Source of the DNA: Sphingomonas sp.
Lineage (GTDB): Bacteria; Pseudomonadota; Alphaproteobacteria; Sphingomonadales; Sphingomonadaceae
DNA: 64,000 bases
Direction of reading: 5' to 3'
Assembly: GCA_017849555.1 (NCBI GenBank)
Contig: JAFIGU010000107.1
Coordinates: 163,294-227,293 of the forward strand
The translations under genes were made by a program, and so were the position numbers. Of the stretch, positions 1-8,159 are shown piece after piece. Numbering within the stretch: position 1 is the first letter of the stretch; each line of letters begins with the position of its first letter. The notes under the pieces are model-generated. The model did no database searches and had not been told where the DNA came from. It saw nothing but the letters and a program-made list of their open reading frames with translations.

Positions 1-989
1 ATCAAGAGGACGGTGCCGAGAGCCGGCGTCGCCGCGTTGAACGCGATCCAGTAAGAGAAAGGCGCGATGAACAGCCCGATCGCCGCGCCCCACGCCGGCC
101 AGCGCCCGTCGCCGCGCCGCGCCAGCCAGTCGGTCCCGAACGAGCCGATCAGCAGCCCGCTGCCCAGCGCGAGCGCCGAGATCGTACCGTAGAGCGCGCC
201 CGCCGAGCGCACCGGCAAATCGTAGACGCGGGCGAGAAAGACCGCGAGGAATTGCGAGATCGAGCTCATGCCGAAGCCGGCGAGCGCGCCGCCCGCGATC
301 ACGAACATCAGCGCGGGCTTGCGCCCGACGACCTTGAGGAAGACGCCGAAATTGGGCGCCGGGGCCTGAACGGGCGGCAAATTGTCGGCCAGCCCGCGGC
401 GAGGTTCGCGCAGCAGCAGGAGAACGAGCAGCCCCAGCACGACCCCCGGCAACCCCATCACGATGAACGCGGCGCGCCAGCCCCAGACGCCGCTGACCGC
501 GCCACCCACCGACGCGCCGAGAAAGGTGCCGATCGGCGAGCCGAGCAGGATCAACCCCATGATCGAGGCGCGCCGCTCGCGCGGAAACAGGTCACCAACC
601 AGCGACGACGTCGCCGGCTGCGAGCCGGCTTCGCCCACGCCGACACCGATGCGGCACAGCATCAGCTGCGCGAAACTCCCGACCAGCGAGCAGGCCATCG
701 TGATCATCGACCAGAAGACGATCGCGGCGGTGATGATCTTCACCCGCGACACGCGCTCCGCCAGCCGCCCGATCGGCACGCCAAGCAGGGCATAAAGCAA
801 CGCGAAGGCAACGCCCTGCAGGATCCCGAGCTGGAAATCGCTAAGGCTGAGATCGGCCTTGATCTGCTGCGCGGTGACCGCGAACACCGAGCGGTCGGCG
901 AAATTGAAGGTCGCGACCAGAAAGCTCATCACGATGAAGGTTCGGCCGTAACCCGCCGATAGCAGCCGCTCGTCATCGTCGCTTCGCAT
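1..989 (-). CDS. MFS transporter, Spinster-like (3' end beyond window)
   Basis: The gene starts at 989 (MRSDDDERLLSAGYG...) and runs leftward off the window, so the C-terminus is missing. About 330 residues are visible. They contain the major facilitator features NFADRSVFAV near the first helix, GRLAERVSR in the helix 2-3 loop and CRIGVGVGEAG in helix 4. These match the Spinster-like branch that is common in sphingomonads next to catabolic genes. Expected role: inner-membrane import or export of an organic acid. It lies 117 bp downstream of the ketopantoate-reductase-like gene on the same strand, so both may follow the LysR gene in one operon. The substrate cannot be read from the sequence; aromatic acid uptake is an inference from the neighbours. 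Confidence 0.85.
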   Translation of the reverse strand, partial: MRSDDDERLLSAGYGRTFIVMSFLVATFNFADRSVFAVTAQQIKADLSLSDFQLGILQGVAFALLYALLGVPIGRLAERVSRVKIITAAIVFWSMITMACSLVGSFAQLMLCRIGVGVGEAGSQPATSSLVGDLFPRERRASIMGLILLGSPIGTFLGASVGGAVSGVWGWRAAFIVMGLPGVVLGLLVLLLLREPRRGLADNLPPVQAPAPNFGVFLKVVGRKPALMFVIAGGALAGFGMSSISQFLAVFLARVYDLPVRSAGALYGTISALALGSGLLIGSFGTDWLARRGDGRWPAWGAAIGLFIAPFSYWIAFNAATPALGTVLL

Positions 990-1076
990 CGCCCTCTCCC
1001 GGCGGTGATCCTACCGCTCCGTCGCGCCGCCCGCTTCGCATTGCGGCGTCGGCCATCACCGATTTCTGGACGATAG

Positions 1077-1091
1077 TTGATGATTAATCAA
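1077..1091. promoter_or_regulatory. small palindrome upstream of the MFS gene
   Basis: TTGATGATTAATCAA has 5-bp inverted arms (TTGAT/ATCAA) around a perfect TGATTAATCA core. It lies 88-102 bp upstream of the MFS start, in the only AT-rich stretch of the gap. It could be an operator or the end of the preceding gene's transcript. No regulator can be assigned. Confidence 0.25.
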
Positions 1092-1106
1092 TACATCACG
1101 TGCGTA

Positions 1107-2018
1107 TCAGGCGGGTTCGTTGAGGCGGACGAGATCGGCGAGCGTTGCCGTCACCGGCACGGCGACACCGAGCGACTGGGCTTCGCGCGCGACCGCGCCG
1201 TTGATCGCCTCGATTTCGGTGCGGCGACCGGCCAGCCGGTCCTGCAGCATCGACGCCTTGTGCTGGCGATGATGCGTCAAGGCGAAGTCGATCTTGCCCT
1301 CGACGGACGAGAGATCGAGCATCAGGCCCTTTGCCGCAGCGGTGGCCGCGACTTCGCGCGCGATCGCAAAGGCGATCCGCCGGCCGGCCGGCGTATCCAT
1401 CCCGCCGACCGTGAGGCCGGTGACCGCCGCCATCGCGTTGAGCGCCGCGTTGAACGCGACCTTCTCCCACACTCCCACCTCGATCGCGCGATCATATTTG
1501 GCGTCGATCCCAGCGCGCCCGAGCAGCTCGACCGCCGCCAGCGCGCCGGCCTCGCTCTCGGGTCGATAGCTGCCCAGCCGCACCGTGCCATGACCATGCG
1601 ACGACACCCGCGTCGCCGTCTCGAGGTCGGCCGGCAGATCGGTGACCCCCAGCAATACCTGCCCGGCGGGGAATGTCTCTGCGATGATCTCGGCGTTGCC
1701 GAGTCCATTCTGGAGGGTCAGCGCATAAGTGCCGGGGCGGACCAGATGCGCGGCGGATGCGATCGCGGAACGGCTGTGCATCGCCTTGGTGAAAAGCAGC
1801 ACGAGATCGGCCGGCCCGTCCACGTCCGCGGCGAGCCTCGCGCGGATCGGGATGCGCCGCTCGCCCTTGTCGTCGACGAGCGTGATCCCATCGCGCGCGA
1901 GCGCCTCCAGCCGCGGCCGATCGAGGTCCACCAGCGTGACGGCTGCCCCGGCTTCGGCCAGCCTGCCCGCGAACAGGCAGCCCATCGCGCCCGCCCCGAT
2001 GATGACCACTTCGCGCAT
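1107..2018 (-). CDS. ketopantoate reductase family oxidoreductase (PanE/ApbA-like)
   Basis: A 303-residue protein, normal length for 2-dehydropantoate 2-reductases. The N-terminus MREVVIIGAGAMGCLFAGRL is the NAD(P)-binding Rossmann motif GxGxxG. ALTLQNGLGN is the typical middle-domain motif, and KVAFNAALNAMAAVTG carries the conserved Lys and Asn region of the C-terminal helical domain. I chose the ATG at 2018 over an upstream ATG at 2102 because AGGAGAGAG lies just before it and the Rossmann strand should start the protein. The setting beside LysR, MFS and aromatic-degradation genes suggests a catabolic 2-oxo/2-hydroxy acid reductase rather than the housekeeping pantothenate enzyme. The substrate is unknown. 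Confidence 0.85.
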   Translation of the reverse strand: MREVVIIGAGAMGCLFAGRLAEAGAAVTLVDLDRPRLEALARDGITLVDDKGERRIPIRARLAADVDGPADLVLLFTKAMHSRSAIASAAHLVRPGTYALTLQNGLGNAEIIAETFPAGQVLLGVTDLPADLETATRVSSHGHGTVRLGSYRPESEAGALAAVELLGRAGIDAKYDRAIEVGVWEKVAFNAALNAMAAVTGLTVGGMDTPAGRRIAFAIAREVAATAAAKGLMLDLSSVEGKIDFALTHHRQHKASMLQDRLAGRRTEIEAINGAVAREAQSLGVAVPVTATLADLVRLNEPA

Positions 2019-2067
2019 GGCTCTCTCCTGAAATGTCGTGGTGTCGGCGGCTAGCGAGGGAGCAAGG

Positions 2068-2997
2068 TCACGGCAAGCCGCATGACGGCGCGGCGACCGC
2101 ACGGCTGCTCAGCGGAAGCAGATCGAACAGGCGATGAGCAGCGGCGATCAGACTGCCCTTGCGGCGGGTATAGACGAAGAAGCGGCGCTCGACCTCGAGC
2201 ACGGGAATGCCGATCGCCGCGATCAGCCCCCGCTCCATCTCCGCGCCGATCAAGGGTTTGGGCAGCCAGCCGAGCAATCGGCTGGAGGAAACGGTGGCGA
2301 GCATCACGCCGATTGAATTGGTTTCCACCGCGACATCCGGCAACGCCCCGCCCTGCGCGGTGACCAGATTGTGGAACAACATGCGCGGTGCGCTGCCGAT
2401 CTCGGGCATCGCCCAGCGCTCGCCGAGCACGTCGTCCAGCCCGACATCGGCACGATGCGCGAGCGGGTGCGCGGCGGCGGCGAGCACAGTGTAGCTGTCT
2501 TTATAATCGAGTTCGGCGATCGGCCGGATTTCGGGATGCGGCGCGATTGCCGGGGCGATCACCACGTCGATCTCACGCCCCGTCAACGCCTGGACAAGCC
2601 GGTCCTCGGGTGCGTCGAGCACATCGACCTGCAATTTCGGCGCTGCATCCAGCAGGCGCGCGGCGATTGCGGGGAGGATCGTCCGCGCGATCGCCGCCAC
2701 CGCGCCCACGCGCAACCGCCCCCGCCCGAGGCCGCGCAACGCATCCAGCGCCGAAGCCGCCTGCTCCATCTCGAACAATAGCAATCTGGCATGGGGGATC
2801 AGCGTCTCACCCGCCGCCGTGGGCACCATGCCCTTGCTGTGACGATCGAACAGTCGCTGGCCGAAGCGCCGCTCCATCTCGCCGATCAGCCGACTGAGCG
2901 CGGGTTGCGTCATGCACGCGACATCGGCCGCGCGCCCCAGGCTGCCGCGGTCGACCACCGCGAGAAAGGCGCGCAACTGGCGTTGATCAAAAGTCAT
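2068..2997 (-). CDS. LysR-family transcriptional regulator
   Basis: 309 residues. An N-terminal winged helix-turn-helix spans about residues 1-60 (FLAVVDRGSLGRAADVACMTQPALSRLI is the characteristic LysR helix-turn-helix stretch). A two-lobed periplasmic-binding-protein-like effector domain follows at about 90-295. It is divergent from the benzoylformate-decarboxylase-like gene with a 94-bp gap and lies directly upstream of the ketopantoate-reductase-like gene. That is the classic position for a regulator that senses a pathway acid and activates the divergent operon. A perfect inverted repeat of T-N11-A type overlaps its own start codon, suggesting autoregulation. The inducer is not known. Confidence 0.92.
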   Translation of the reverse strand: MTFDQRQLRAFLAVVDRGSLGRAADVACMTQPALSRLIGEMERRFGQRLFDRHSKGMVPTAAGETLIPHARLLLFEMEQAASALDALRGLGRGRLRVGAVAAIARTILPAIAARLLDAAPKLQVDVLDAPEDRLVQALTGREIDVVIAPAIAPHPEIRPIAELDYKDSYTVLAAAAHPLAHRADVGLDDVLGERWAMPEIGSAPRMLFHNLVTAQGGALPDVAVETNSIGVMLATVSSSRLLGWLPKPLIGAEMERGLIAAIGIPVLEVERRFFVYTRRKGSLIAAAHRLFDLLPLSSRAVAAPSCGLP

Positions 2998-3015
2998 ATC
3001 ACGATGTTATGACTT
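2991..3015. promoter_or_regulatory. LysR-box-like inverted repeat in the divergent promoter
   Basis: AAGTCATA, a 9-nt spacer, then TATGACTT: perfect 8-bp arms. T2997 and A3009 give the T-N11-A spacing of LysR-type recognition sites. The left arm overlaps the LysR ATG (2995-2997) and the right arm is 77 bp upstream of the divergent gene. Binding here would repress the regulator and could activate the operon. Assignment to this LysR protein is inference. Confidence 0.6.
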
Positions 3016-3091
3016 TCGAGCAAATCGGCAATGGCGCAGCGTGGCCGCGGCACCGATAAGGAGAAAAACGCGAGGAGAGAGACGCTTGACC

Positions 3092-4648
3092 ATGCAAACG
3101 GTCCGCGACGCGACGCTGTCGCTATTGCGTACATTGGGCATGACGACGGTCTTCGGCAATCCGGGGTCGACCGAACTGCCGATGTTCCGGGATTTCCCGG
3201 AGGATTTCCGGTACATCCTCGGGCTGCAGGAATCGATCGTGACGGGCATGGCCGACGGCTATGCGCAGGCGACCGGCAACGCCGCGCTGGTCAATCTTCA
3301 CGCCGCGGCGGGCGTCGGCCATTCGCTCGGCAATCTGTTCACCGCCTTTAAGAACCAGACCCCGCTGGTGGTGACCGCGGGGCAGCAGGCGCGCGCAATC
3401 CTGCCGTTCGAACCCTTTCTGTTCGCCGACCGGGCCACCGAATTCCCGCGCCCTTATGTCAAATGGGCGGTGGAGCCGGCGCGCGCCGAGGATGTGCCGG
3501 CGGCGATCGCGCGCGCTTATTATGTCGCGATGGAGCCGCCGTGCGGCCCGACCTTCGTGTCGATCCCGGTCGACGATTGGGATCGACCCTGCGCACCGGT
3601 CGCCGCGCGGCGGATCATCGCGCGCAATCCCGGCGAGCCCGGCACGCTCGATGAGATCGCCGCGGCGCTGGCGCACGCGAACCGGCCCGCGCTGGTGTTC
3701 GGCGCCGGCGTCGCGCGCGACGGCGCATGGCATGAGGCGATCGCGCTCGCGGAGCGCCACGCCGCCAGCGTCTGGGCCGCGCCCTTCGCCGCGCGCGAGG
3801 TGTTTCCGGAGGATCACGCGCTGTTCGCCGGTTTCCTGTCGCCAAGCCGCGAGGCGATCGTCCGCGATCTCGACGGCCATGATCTGATTCTGGTCGTCGG
3901 CGGACCCTTATCGCTATACCATACCGAAGCATCCGGCCCGCATCTGCCGGAGGGGGCGCGGCTTTATCATATCGTCGATTCGATCGCCCCGGCGAGCTGG
4001 GCGCCCGAAGGCACCGCGCTGGTCGCCGACGCAAGGTTCGCGCTCGCGCGTCTGCTCGATGGCCCCGCGCCGGTCGCGCGCGCGCTGCCACCGCGCCGGA
4101 AGGCGCCGCCCCCGCTCCCGCCCTCGGCGCTGACCGACGCTTACCTTCTCCAGCAGATCGCGCATCTGCGGCCGCGCGGGTCGGTGATCGTCGAGGAAGC
4201 GCCGTCGAGCCGCGGCGCGATGCACGATCGTCTGCCGATCGTCGACGCGGGCGGTTTCCATACTTGCGCGAGCGGCGGGCTCGGGCACGGTCTGCCCGCG
4301 GCGATCGGCGTCGCGCTCGGTCGTCCGGGCGACAAGATCATCGCGATCCTTGGCGATGGATCGAGCATGTACGCGATCCAGGGGCTGTGGTCCGCGGCAC
4401 AGCTCGGGTTGCCGATCAGCTTCGTCATCGTCAACAACCGGCGGTATGAGGCGCTGGTCAATTTCGGCCGGCATTTCGGCCTGCAGAAGACCGAAGGCAC
4501 GACGCTGAGCGGCATCGACTTCTGCGCACTGGCGCGCGGCCAGGGGCTGTCCGCCGAGCGGGTCGAGACAGCAGCAGCGCTCGACAAGGCGCTGCTCGCC
4601 TCCTTCTCCGCGCCGGGGCCGACGCTGGTGGACGTCATGGTAGATTGA
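3092..4648 (+). CDS. benzoylformate decarboxylase-like ThDP enzyme
   Basis: 518 residues, normal for this ThDP-dependent decarboxylase family. It would convert a 2-oxo acid such as benzoylformate to the aldehyde plus CO2. Three catalytic residues fall at the numbering of the Pseudomonas enzyme: Ser26 (GNPGSTELP), Glu47 (LQESIV) and His70 (NLHAAAGVGH). His277 in LYHTEASG corresponds to the second active-site His (281). The cofactor motif GDGSSMYAIQ...NN begins near residue 421. ATG 3092 is preceded by AGGAGA at a long spacing of 13 nt; a TTG at 3086 in frame is better spaced and may be used instead. It heads the operon with the dioxygenase genes. Aromatic 2-oxo acid decarboxylation is well supported; the exact substrate is not. 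Confidence 0.85.
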   Translation: MQTVRDATLSLLRTLGMTTVFGNPGSTELPMFRDFPEDFRYILGLQESIVTGMADGYAQATGNAALVNLHAAAGVGHSLGNLFTAFKNQTPLVVTAGQQARAILPFEPFLFADRATEFPRPYVKWAVEPARAEDVPAAIARAYYVAMEPPCGPTFVSIPVDDWDRPCAPVAARRIIARNPGEPGTLDEIAAALAHANRPALVFGAGVARDGAWHEAIALAERHAASVWAAPFAAREVFPEDHALFAGFLSPSREAIVRDLDGHDLILVVGGPLSLYHTEASGPHLPEGARLYHIVDSIAPASWAPEGTALVADARFALARLLDGPAPVARALPPRRKAPPPLPPSALTDAYLLQQIAHLRPRGSVIVEEAPSSRGAMHDRLPIVDAGGFHTCASGGLGHGLPAAIGVALGRPGDKIIAILGDGSSMYAIQGLWSAAQLGLPISFVIVNNRRYEALVNFGRHFGLQKTEGTTLSGIDFCALARGQGLSAERVETAAALDKALLASFSAPGPTLVDVMVD

Positions 4649-4676
4649 CCACGCATAGATGGACAGGACGAGGACA

Positions 4677-6023
4677 ATGTTCAGCGCGCGCATTTCGGAC
4701 CTGATCGATGATCGGCCGGACGACGGCATTTTCCGCGTCAGCCGCGCGATCTTCGACGAGCCCGACATTTTCAACCTCGAGATGCGTCATATTTTCGAGC
4801 GGGGATGGGTCTTTCTCGGCATCGCCGATCAGGCGCGCGACCCGCACGATTTCTTCACCACCGATATCGGCCGGGTGCCGGTACTGGTCAGCCGCGACGG
4901 CGCGGGAAAGCTCAACGCCTTCGTCAATTCCTGCCCCCACCGCGGCTCGCGCGTCGCGCAGACGCTATCGGGCAATGCGCGCCTCCACGTCTGCCCCTAT
5001 CATAGCTGGACCTTCGACAGCGCGGGTCGCAACAAGAACGTGAAGCTCAAACGCGCCGGCTGCTATGCCGCGAGCTTCGACGCGCAAAACCATGACCTAC
5101 CGGCGCTGCCGGCATTCGGCGACTATCGTGGCTTCCTGTTCGGCAGCCTCGATGCCGATGTACCGCCGCTGGAGACGCATCTCGGCGAAGCCGCGAAACT
5201 GCTCGATCTCGTCGCCGACCAGAGCGACGAAGGGATCGAACTGGTGCCCGGCGCGGTGACCTTCACCTTCCACGGCAATTGGAAACTCCAGCTCGAAAAT
5301 TGTTCGGACGCCTATCACTTCACGTCCACCCACCCGTCCTACATCCGCATTCTCGAACAACGTCAGACGTCCAACACCAAGGCCGCCGTGAAATCGGTGT
5401 GGGAAAGCAGCGATTACTGGCGCGAAGATGCCAAGGGCGTTGCCGGGGGCAGCTTCAGTTTCCCTTATGGCCATGTTCTCAACTGGGGCATTTTCGGCGT
5501 CACCGAGGCGCTGCCGCTCTACGAGCGCGCCGAGACGCTGGCCGAACGGCACGGCGTGGCCAAGCGCGACTGGATGTTCAACATGCGCAATCTGTCGATC
5601 TTTCCCAACCTCCAGATCGCCGAAAATGCATCGAGCCAGCTCCGCGTGATCCAGCCGCTCGCACCCGACAAGACCGAGATGCGCACCTGGTGCATCGCGC
5701 CGAAAGGCGAAAGCCGGGAAGCGCGACGGCAACGCATCCGTCAGTACGAGGATTTCTTCAACCCCAGCGGCATGGCAACGCCCGACGACACGGTGACCTA
5801 TGAAAATTGCCAGCGCGGCTTCGCCAGCCGCGTCGATCCCTGGCTGCAGGGCTATGCGCGCGGCACCACGGCGGCCCGCGAAGGCGGCAACCGCTTCGGC
5901 GCGCTGATCGATCTCCACCCGGCGTTCAGCGTGCTCGCCGACGCCCAGCTTGGCGACGAAACGCTCTTCCGGAGCTATTATCGCGAATGGGCGCGGCGGA
6001 TGGCGGGAGTATTGGCGCCATGA
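4677..6023 (+). CDS. aromatic ring-hydroxylating dioxygenase, alpha (large) subunit
   Basis: 448 residues. The Rieske [2Fe-2S] ligands are Cys86-x-His88 (CPHRGS) and Cys106-x2-His109 (CPYHSW). The mononuclear iron site is His214 and His219 in NCSDAYHFTSTH, with bridging Asp211. The overall pattern resembles benzoate/anthranilate 1,2-dioxygenase large subunits. ATG 4677 has GAGGACA directly upstream; an ATG at 4659 has no ribosome site. It begins 28 bp after the decarboxylase, and its stop overlaps the beta-subunit start by 4 nt. With the decarboxylase it suggests a route aromatic 2-oxo acid to aldehyde to carboxylate to dihydrodiol or catechol. No aldehyde dehydrogenase, diol dehydrogenase, ferredoxin or reductase gene is nearby. 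Confidence 0.9.
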   Translation: MFSARISDLIDDRPDDGIFRVSRAIFDEPDIFNLEMRHIFERGWVFLGIADQARDPHDFFTTDIGRVPVLVSRDGAGKLNAFVNSCPHRGSRVAQTLSGNARLHVCPYHSWTFDSAGRNKNVKLKRAGCYAASFDAQNHDLPALPAFGDYRGFLFGSLDADVPPLETHLGEAAKLLDLVADQSDEGIELVPGAVTFTFHGNWKLQLENCSDAYHFTSTHPSYIRILEQRQTSNTKAAVKSVWESSDYWREDAKGVAGGSFSFPYGHVLNWGIFGVTEALPLYERAETLAERHGVAKRDWMFNMRNLSIFPNLQIAENASSQLRVIQPLAPDKTEMRTWCIAPKGESREARRQRIRQYEDFFNPSGMATPDDTVTYENCQRGFASRVDPWLQGYARGTTAAREGGNRFGALIDLHPAFSVLADAQLGDETLFRSYYREWARRMAGVLAP

Positions 6024-6514
6024 TCCTGACGCCCGACGCCGCCGCGGCGATCCTGTATCGCGAGGCGGAATGCCTCGACGAATATGAATGGGACGCGTGG
6101 CTGGACCTTTACGCCGAAGATGCGGTCTTCTGGCTTCCCGCGTGGAAGAATGAGACCGAGACGACCAGCGATCCGGAAAGCGAATTGTCGCTGATCTATT
6201 ATCGCGGGCGCGGGAATCTGGCCGACCGGGTATGGCGCGCGCGCTCGGGCCAGTCGGTCGCTTCGGCGCCGCGCATGCGCACCGTCCATCTGATCACCAA
6301 CGTCCGATTGGCAGAGGCGGATGCCGCAAGCGCGGTCGTCGCGTCGAACGTCGCCGTCCATCTGTTCGACAAGCGCGCCGGGCGATCGCACGCCTTTTTC
6401 GGCCGCTATCGGCATGAGCTGAGGTTCGACGGGCAAAGCTGGCTGATCGCCGCCAAGACGATCGTGTTGCTCAATGACACGATCCCGACGGTGCTGGACT
6501 TCTATTGCATCTGA
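6020..6514 (+). CDS. aromatic ring-hydroxylating dioxygenase, beta (small) subunit
   Basis: 164 residues with the NTF2-like fold typical of dioxygenase beta subunits. The stretch DEYEWDAWLDLYAEDAVFWL is diagnostic for the benzoate/anthranilate dioxygenase small-subunit branch (BenB/AntB type). The start ATG overlaps the alpha stop as ATGA, so translation is probably coupled for a 1:1 complex. The role is structural support of the alpha trimer rather than catalysis. It is the last gene of the operon; the next gene lies on the opposite strand 37 bp away. Confidence 0.88.
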   Translation: MILTPDAAAAILYREAECLDEYEWDAWLDLYAEDAVFWLPAWKNETETTSDPESELSLIYYRGRGNLADRVWRARSGQSVASAPRMRTVHLITNVRLAEADAASAVVASNVAVHLFDKRAGRSHAFFGRYRHELRFDGQSWLIAAKTIVLLNDTIPTVLDFYCI

Positions 6515-6551
6515 TCGATCGCCCGGGTCGGGAAGGTTTTACCGGCGCGCT

Positions 6552-7295
6552 TCAACCGATCGAAACGACGTCGGGCATCGCGAGAAACGCCTCCCTCAGC
6601 CTGCCGCCCCATTCGCGCGAGATATTCTGGAAGCGGGGGTCGTCGGCCTCGATCCGCTCGCGCACCTGAAAGGCGAAACGATCGCGTCGCAACACGGCAA
6701 GGTCGAGCGGCATGCCGACCGAAAGGTTCGAATGGAGCGTCGAATCCATCGACACGCACACCGCCTTCACCACCTGTTCGAGCGGCGTATCGATCGTCAC
6801 CACCCGATCGAGGATCGGCTTGCCATATTTATGCTCGCCGATCTGGAAATAGGGCGTATCGCTGGTCGCCTCGACGAAATTGCCCGCCGCATAGACCATG
6901 AACAACCGGTGCCGCCCGCCTTTGCGCTGGCCGGCGACGAGGATCATCGCATCGGCGCCGACGCCGCCGGCCTGGATCGATTCGCGATAGCGATCCTGCT
7001 GCGCCTGCATCGCCTCACCCACCAGCTCGGCGATGCGAAAGATGCTGTCGGCATTGAGGATCGTCTCGATATCGGGATCGTCGGCCGATCGCTCGATCGC
7101 CTTGGCAAGCCGCGTCATCACCCCCTGGGTGATCGAAAGATTGCCCGAACACATCATCCCGATCGCGCGCTCGCCGGGGACTTCCCATGTGAACATCTTG
7201 GTGAAGCGCGAGATATTATCGAGACCCGCGTTCGTCCGGGTATCGGATAACAGCACCAGCCCATCGGTCACGCGCACCGCGACGCAATAGGTCAT
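6552..7295 (-). CDS. Anbu, ancestral beta-subunit proteasome-type protease
   Basis: 247 residues, the usual Anbu length. It begins MTYCVAVRVTDGLVLLSDTR. After Met removal, Thr2 is the N-terminal nucleophile; Asp18 and Lys33 (FTKMFTW) complete the Ntn-hydrolase site, with no propeptide. It is the last gene of a four-gene minus-strand operon with ATP-grasp, alpha-E and transglutaminase-like genes, the known conserved neighbourhood of Anbu. The family forms proteasome-like or lock-washer assemblies in the cytoplasm, but its substrate and partner ATPase remain unclear. An 18-bp gap separates it from the transglutaminase-like gene. Confidence 0.93.
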   Translation of the reverse strand: MTYCVAVRVTDGLVLLSDTRTNAGLDNISRFTKMFTWEVPGERAIGMMCSGNLSITQGVMTRLAKAIERSADDPDIETILNADSIFRIAELVGEAMQAQQDRYRESIQAGGVGADAMILVAGQRKGGRHRLFMVYAAGNFVEATSDTPYFQIGEHKYGKPILDRVVTIDTPLEQVVKAVCVSMDSTLHSNLSVGMPLDLAVLRRDRFAFQVRERIEADDPRFQNISREWGGRLREAFLAMPDVVSIG

Positions 7296-7313
7296 ATCAG
7301 ATCTTGGCCCGGG

Positions 7314-8159
7314 TCATTGCTGCTGCTGTTGCTGCTGGATCGCCTCGATGTCGCCTTCGCCGCGGGCGATCCGCACATCGGCCGAGACGATCCCCGGCCC
7401 CCCGCCGGTTACCACCCCGCGTACCGGCGCCGCGTCATTGGCGTCAAGCCCGCTGCCCAGCCGCACATAATGATCGGTCGGGCACATGCCATTGGCGATA
7501 TCGAACCCGACCCAGCCGAGACCGTCGATATATGCCTCCGCCCAGGCGTGCGATTCGAACTGCTGATCGGCTTCGTCGCCGGCGAGCAGATAGCCCGCGA
7601 CATACCGCGCGGGGACATTGCGCGCCCGCGCGGCGGCGATGAAGATATGCGCATGATCCTGACAGACGCCGCCCTCGCCGGCCAGCGCGGCCGCCGCCGC
7701 GGTGGCGCTGGTGGTGACGCCGCCGCGATAGGGCAAGGCGTCGCGCACCCGGGCGCTGAGCGCGTGCAGCCCGGCCAGCGCATTGTCGCCGGGCTCGAGC
7801 CCGTCGCCGAGCCCAAGGATCATCTCGTCCGCCTCGGTCAGCGGCGTTTCGCGCAGGCAGACCGCCGGCGGACAGGCGCGGCGCATGCCCTTGACGACGC
7901 CCGCGCGATCCTCGGTTTCGACCCGGCCGCGCGCGACGATCTCCAGCTCATCGTGCCGGCCGCGGCTCAGCCATTGCGCGAAGCGCTCGCCATAACCGTC
8001 GACGGTGGTGCGCGTGATCTCCTCCCCCTCGACCTCGACATGCCAGTCGATCACCCGCTGCCCCTCGAAACTCTGCGGGAACAGCTTGAGGCGCAGCGCG
8101 ACGCTCGCGGCGCCGGCCGGATAACGCATGTGCGTCAGATGACGGACGACGAGCAGCAT
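7314..8159 (-). CDS. transglutaminase-like cysteine protease of the Anbu operon
   Basis: 281 residues. An N-terminal beta domain (about 1-95, bacterial transglutaminase-like N-terminal type) is followed by the papain-like core. The catalytic triad is visible as Cys166 (GGVCQDHAH), His204 (ESHAWAE) and Asp220 (GFDIANG). There is no signal peptide, so it is cytoplasmic. The family is predicted to hydrolyse or ligate isopeptide or amide bonds, possibly those made by the partner ATP-grasp enzyme. Start and upstream stop overlap by one base (TGATG). The protein ends in a run of seven Gln residues encoded by mixed CAG/CAA codons (7317-7337), which is unusual for the family. Confidence 0.9.
   Translation of the reverse strand: MLLVVRHLTHMRYPAGAASVALRLKLFPQSFEGQRVIDWHVEVEGEEITRTTVDGYGERFAQWLSRGRHDELEIVARGRVETEDRAGVVKGMRRACPPAVCLRETPLTEADEMILGLGDGLEPGDNALAGLHALSARVRDALPYRGGVTTSATAAAAALAGEGGVCQDHAHIFIAAARARNVPARYVAGYLLAGDEADQQFESHAWAEAYIDGLGWVGFDIANGMCPTDHYVRLGSGLDANDAAPVRGVVTGGGPGIVSADVRIARGEGDIEAIQQQQQQQ

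Noticed and set aside
3041-3091. Longer N-terminus for the benzoylformate-decarboxylase-like protein from the ATG at 3041
   Set aside because: The extra 17 residues are basic and unlike the family. The ATG at 3092 places the catalytic Ser, Glu and His at the exact family numbering.
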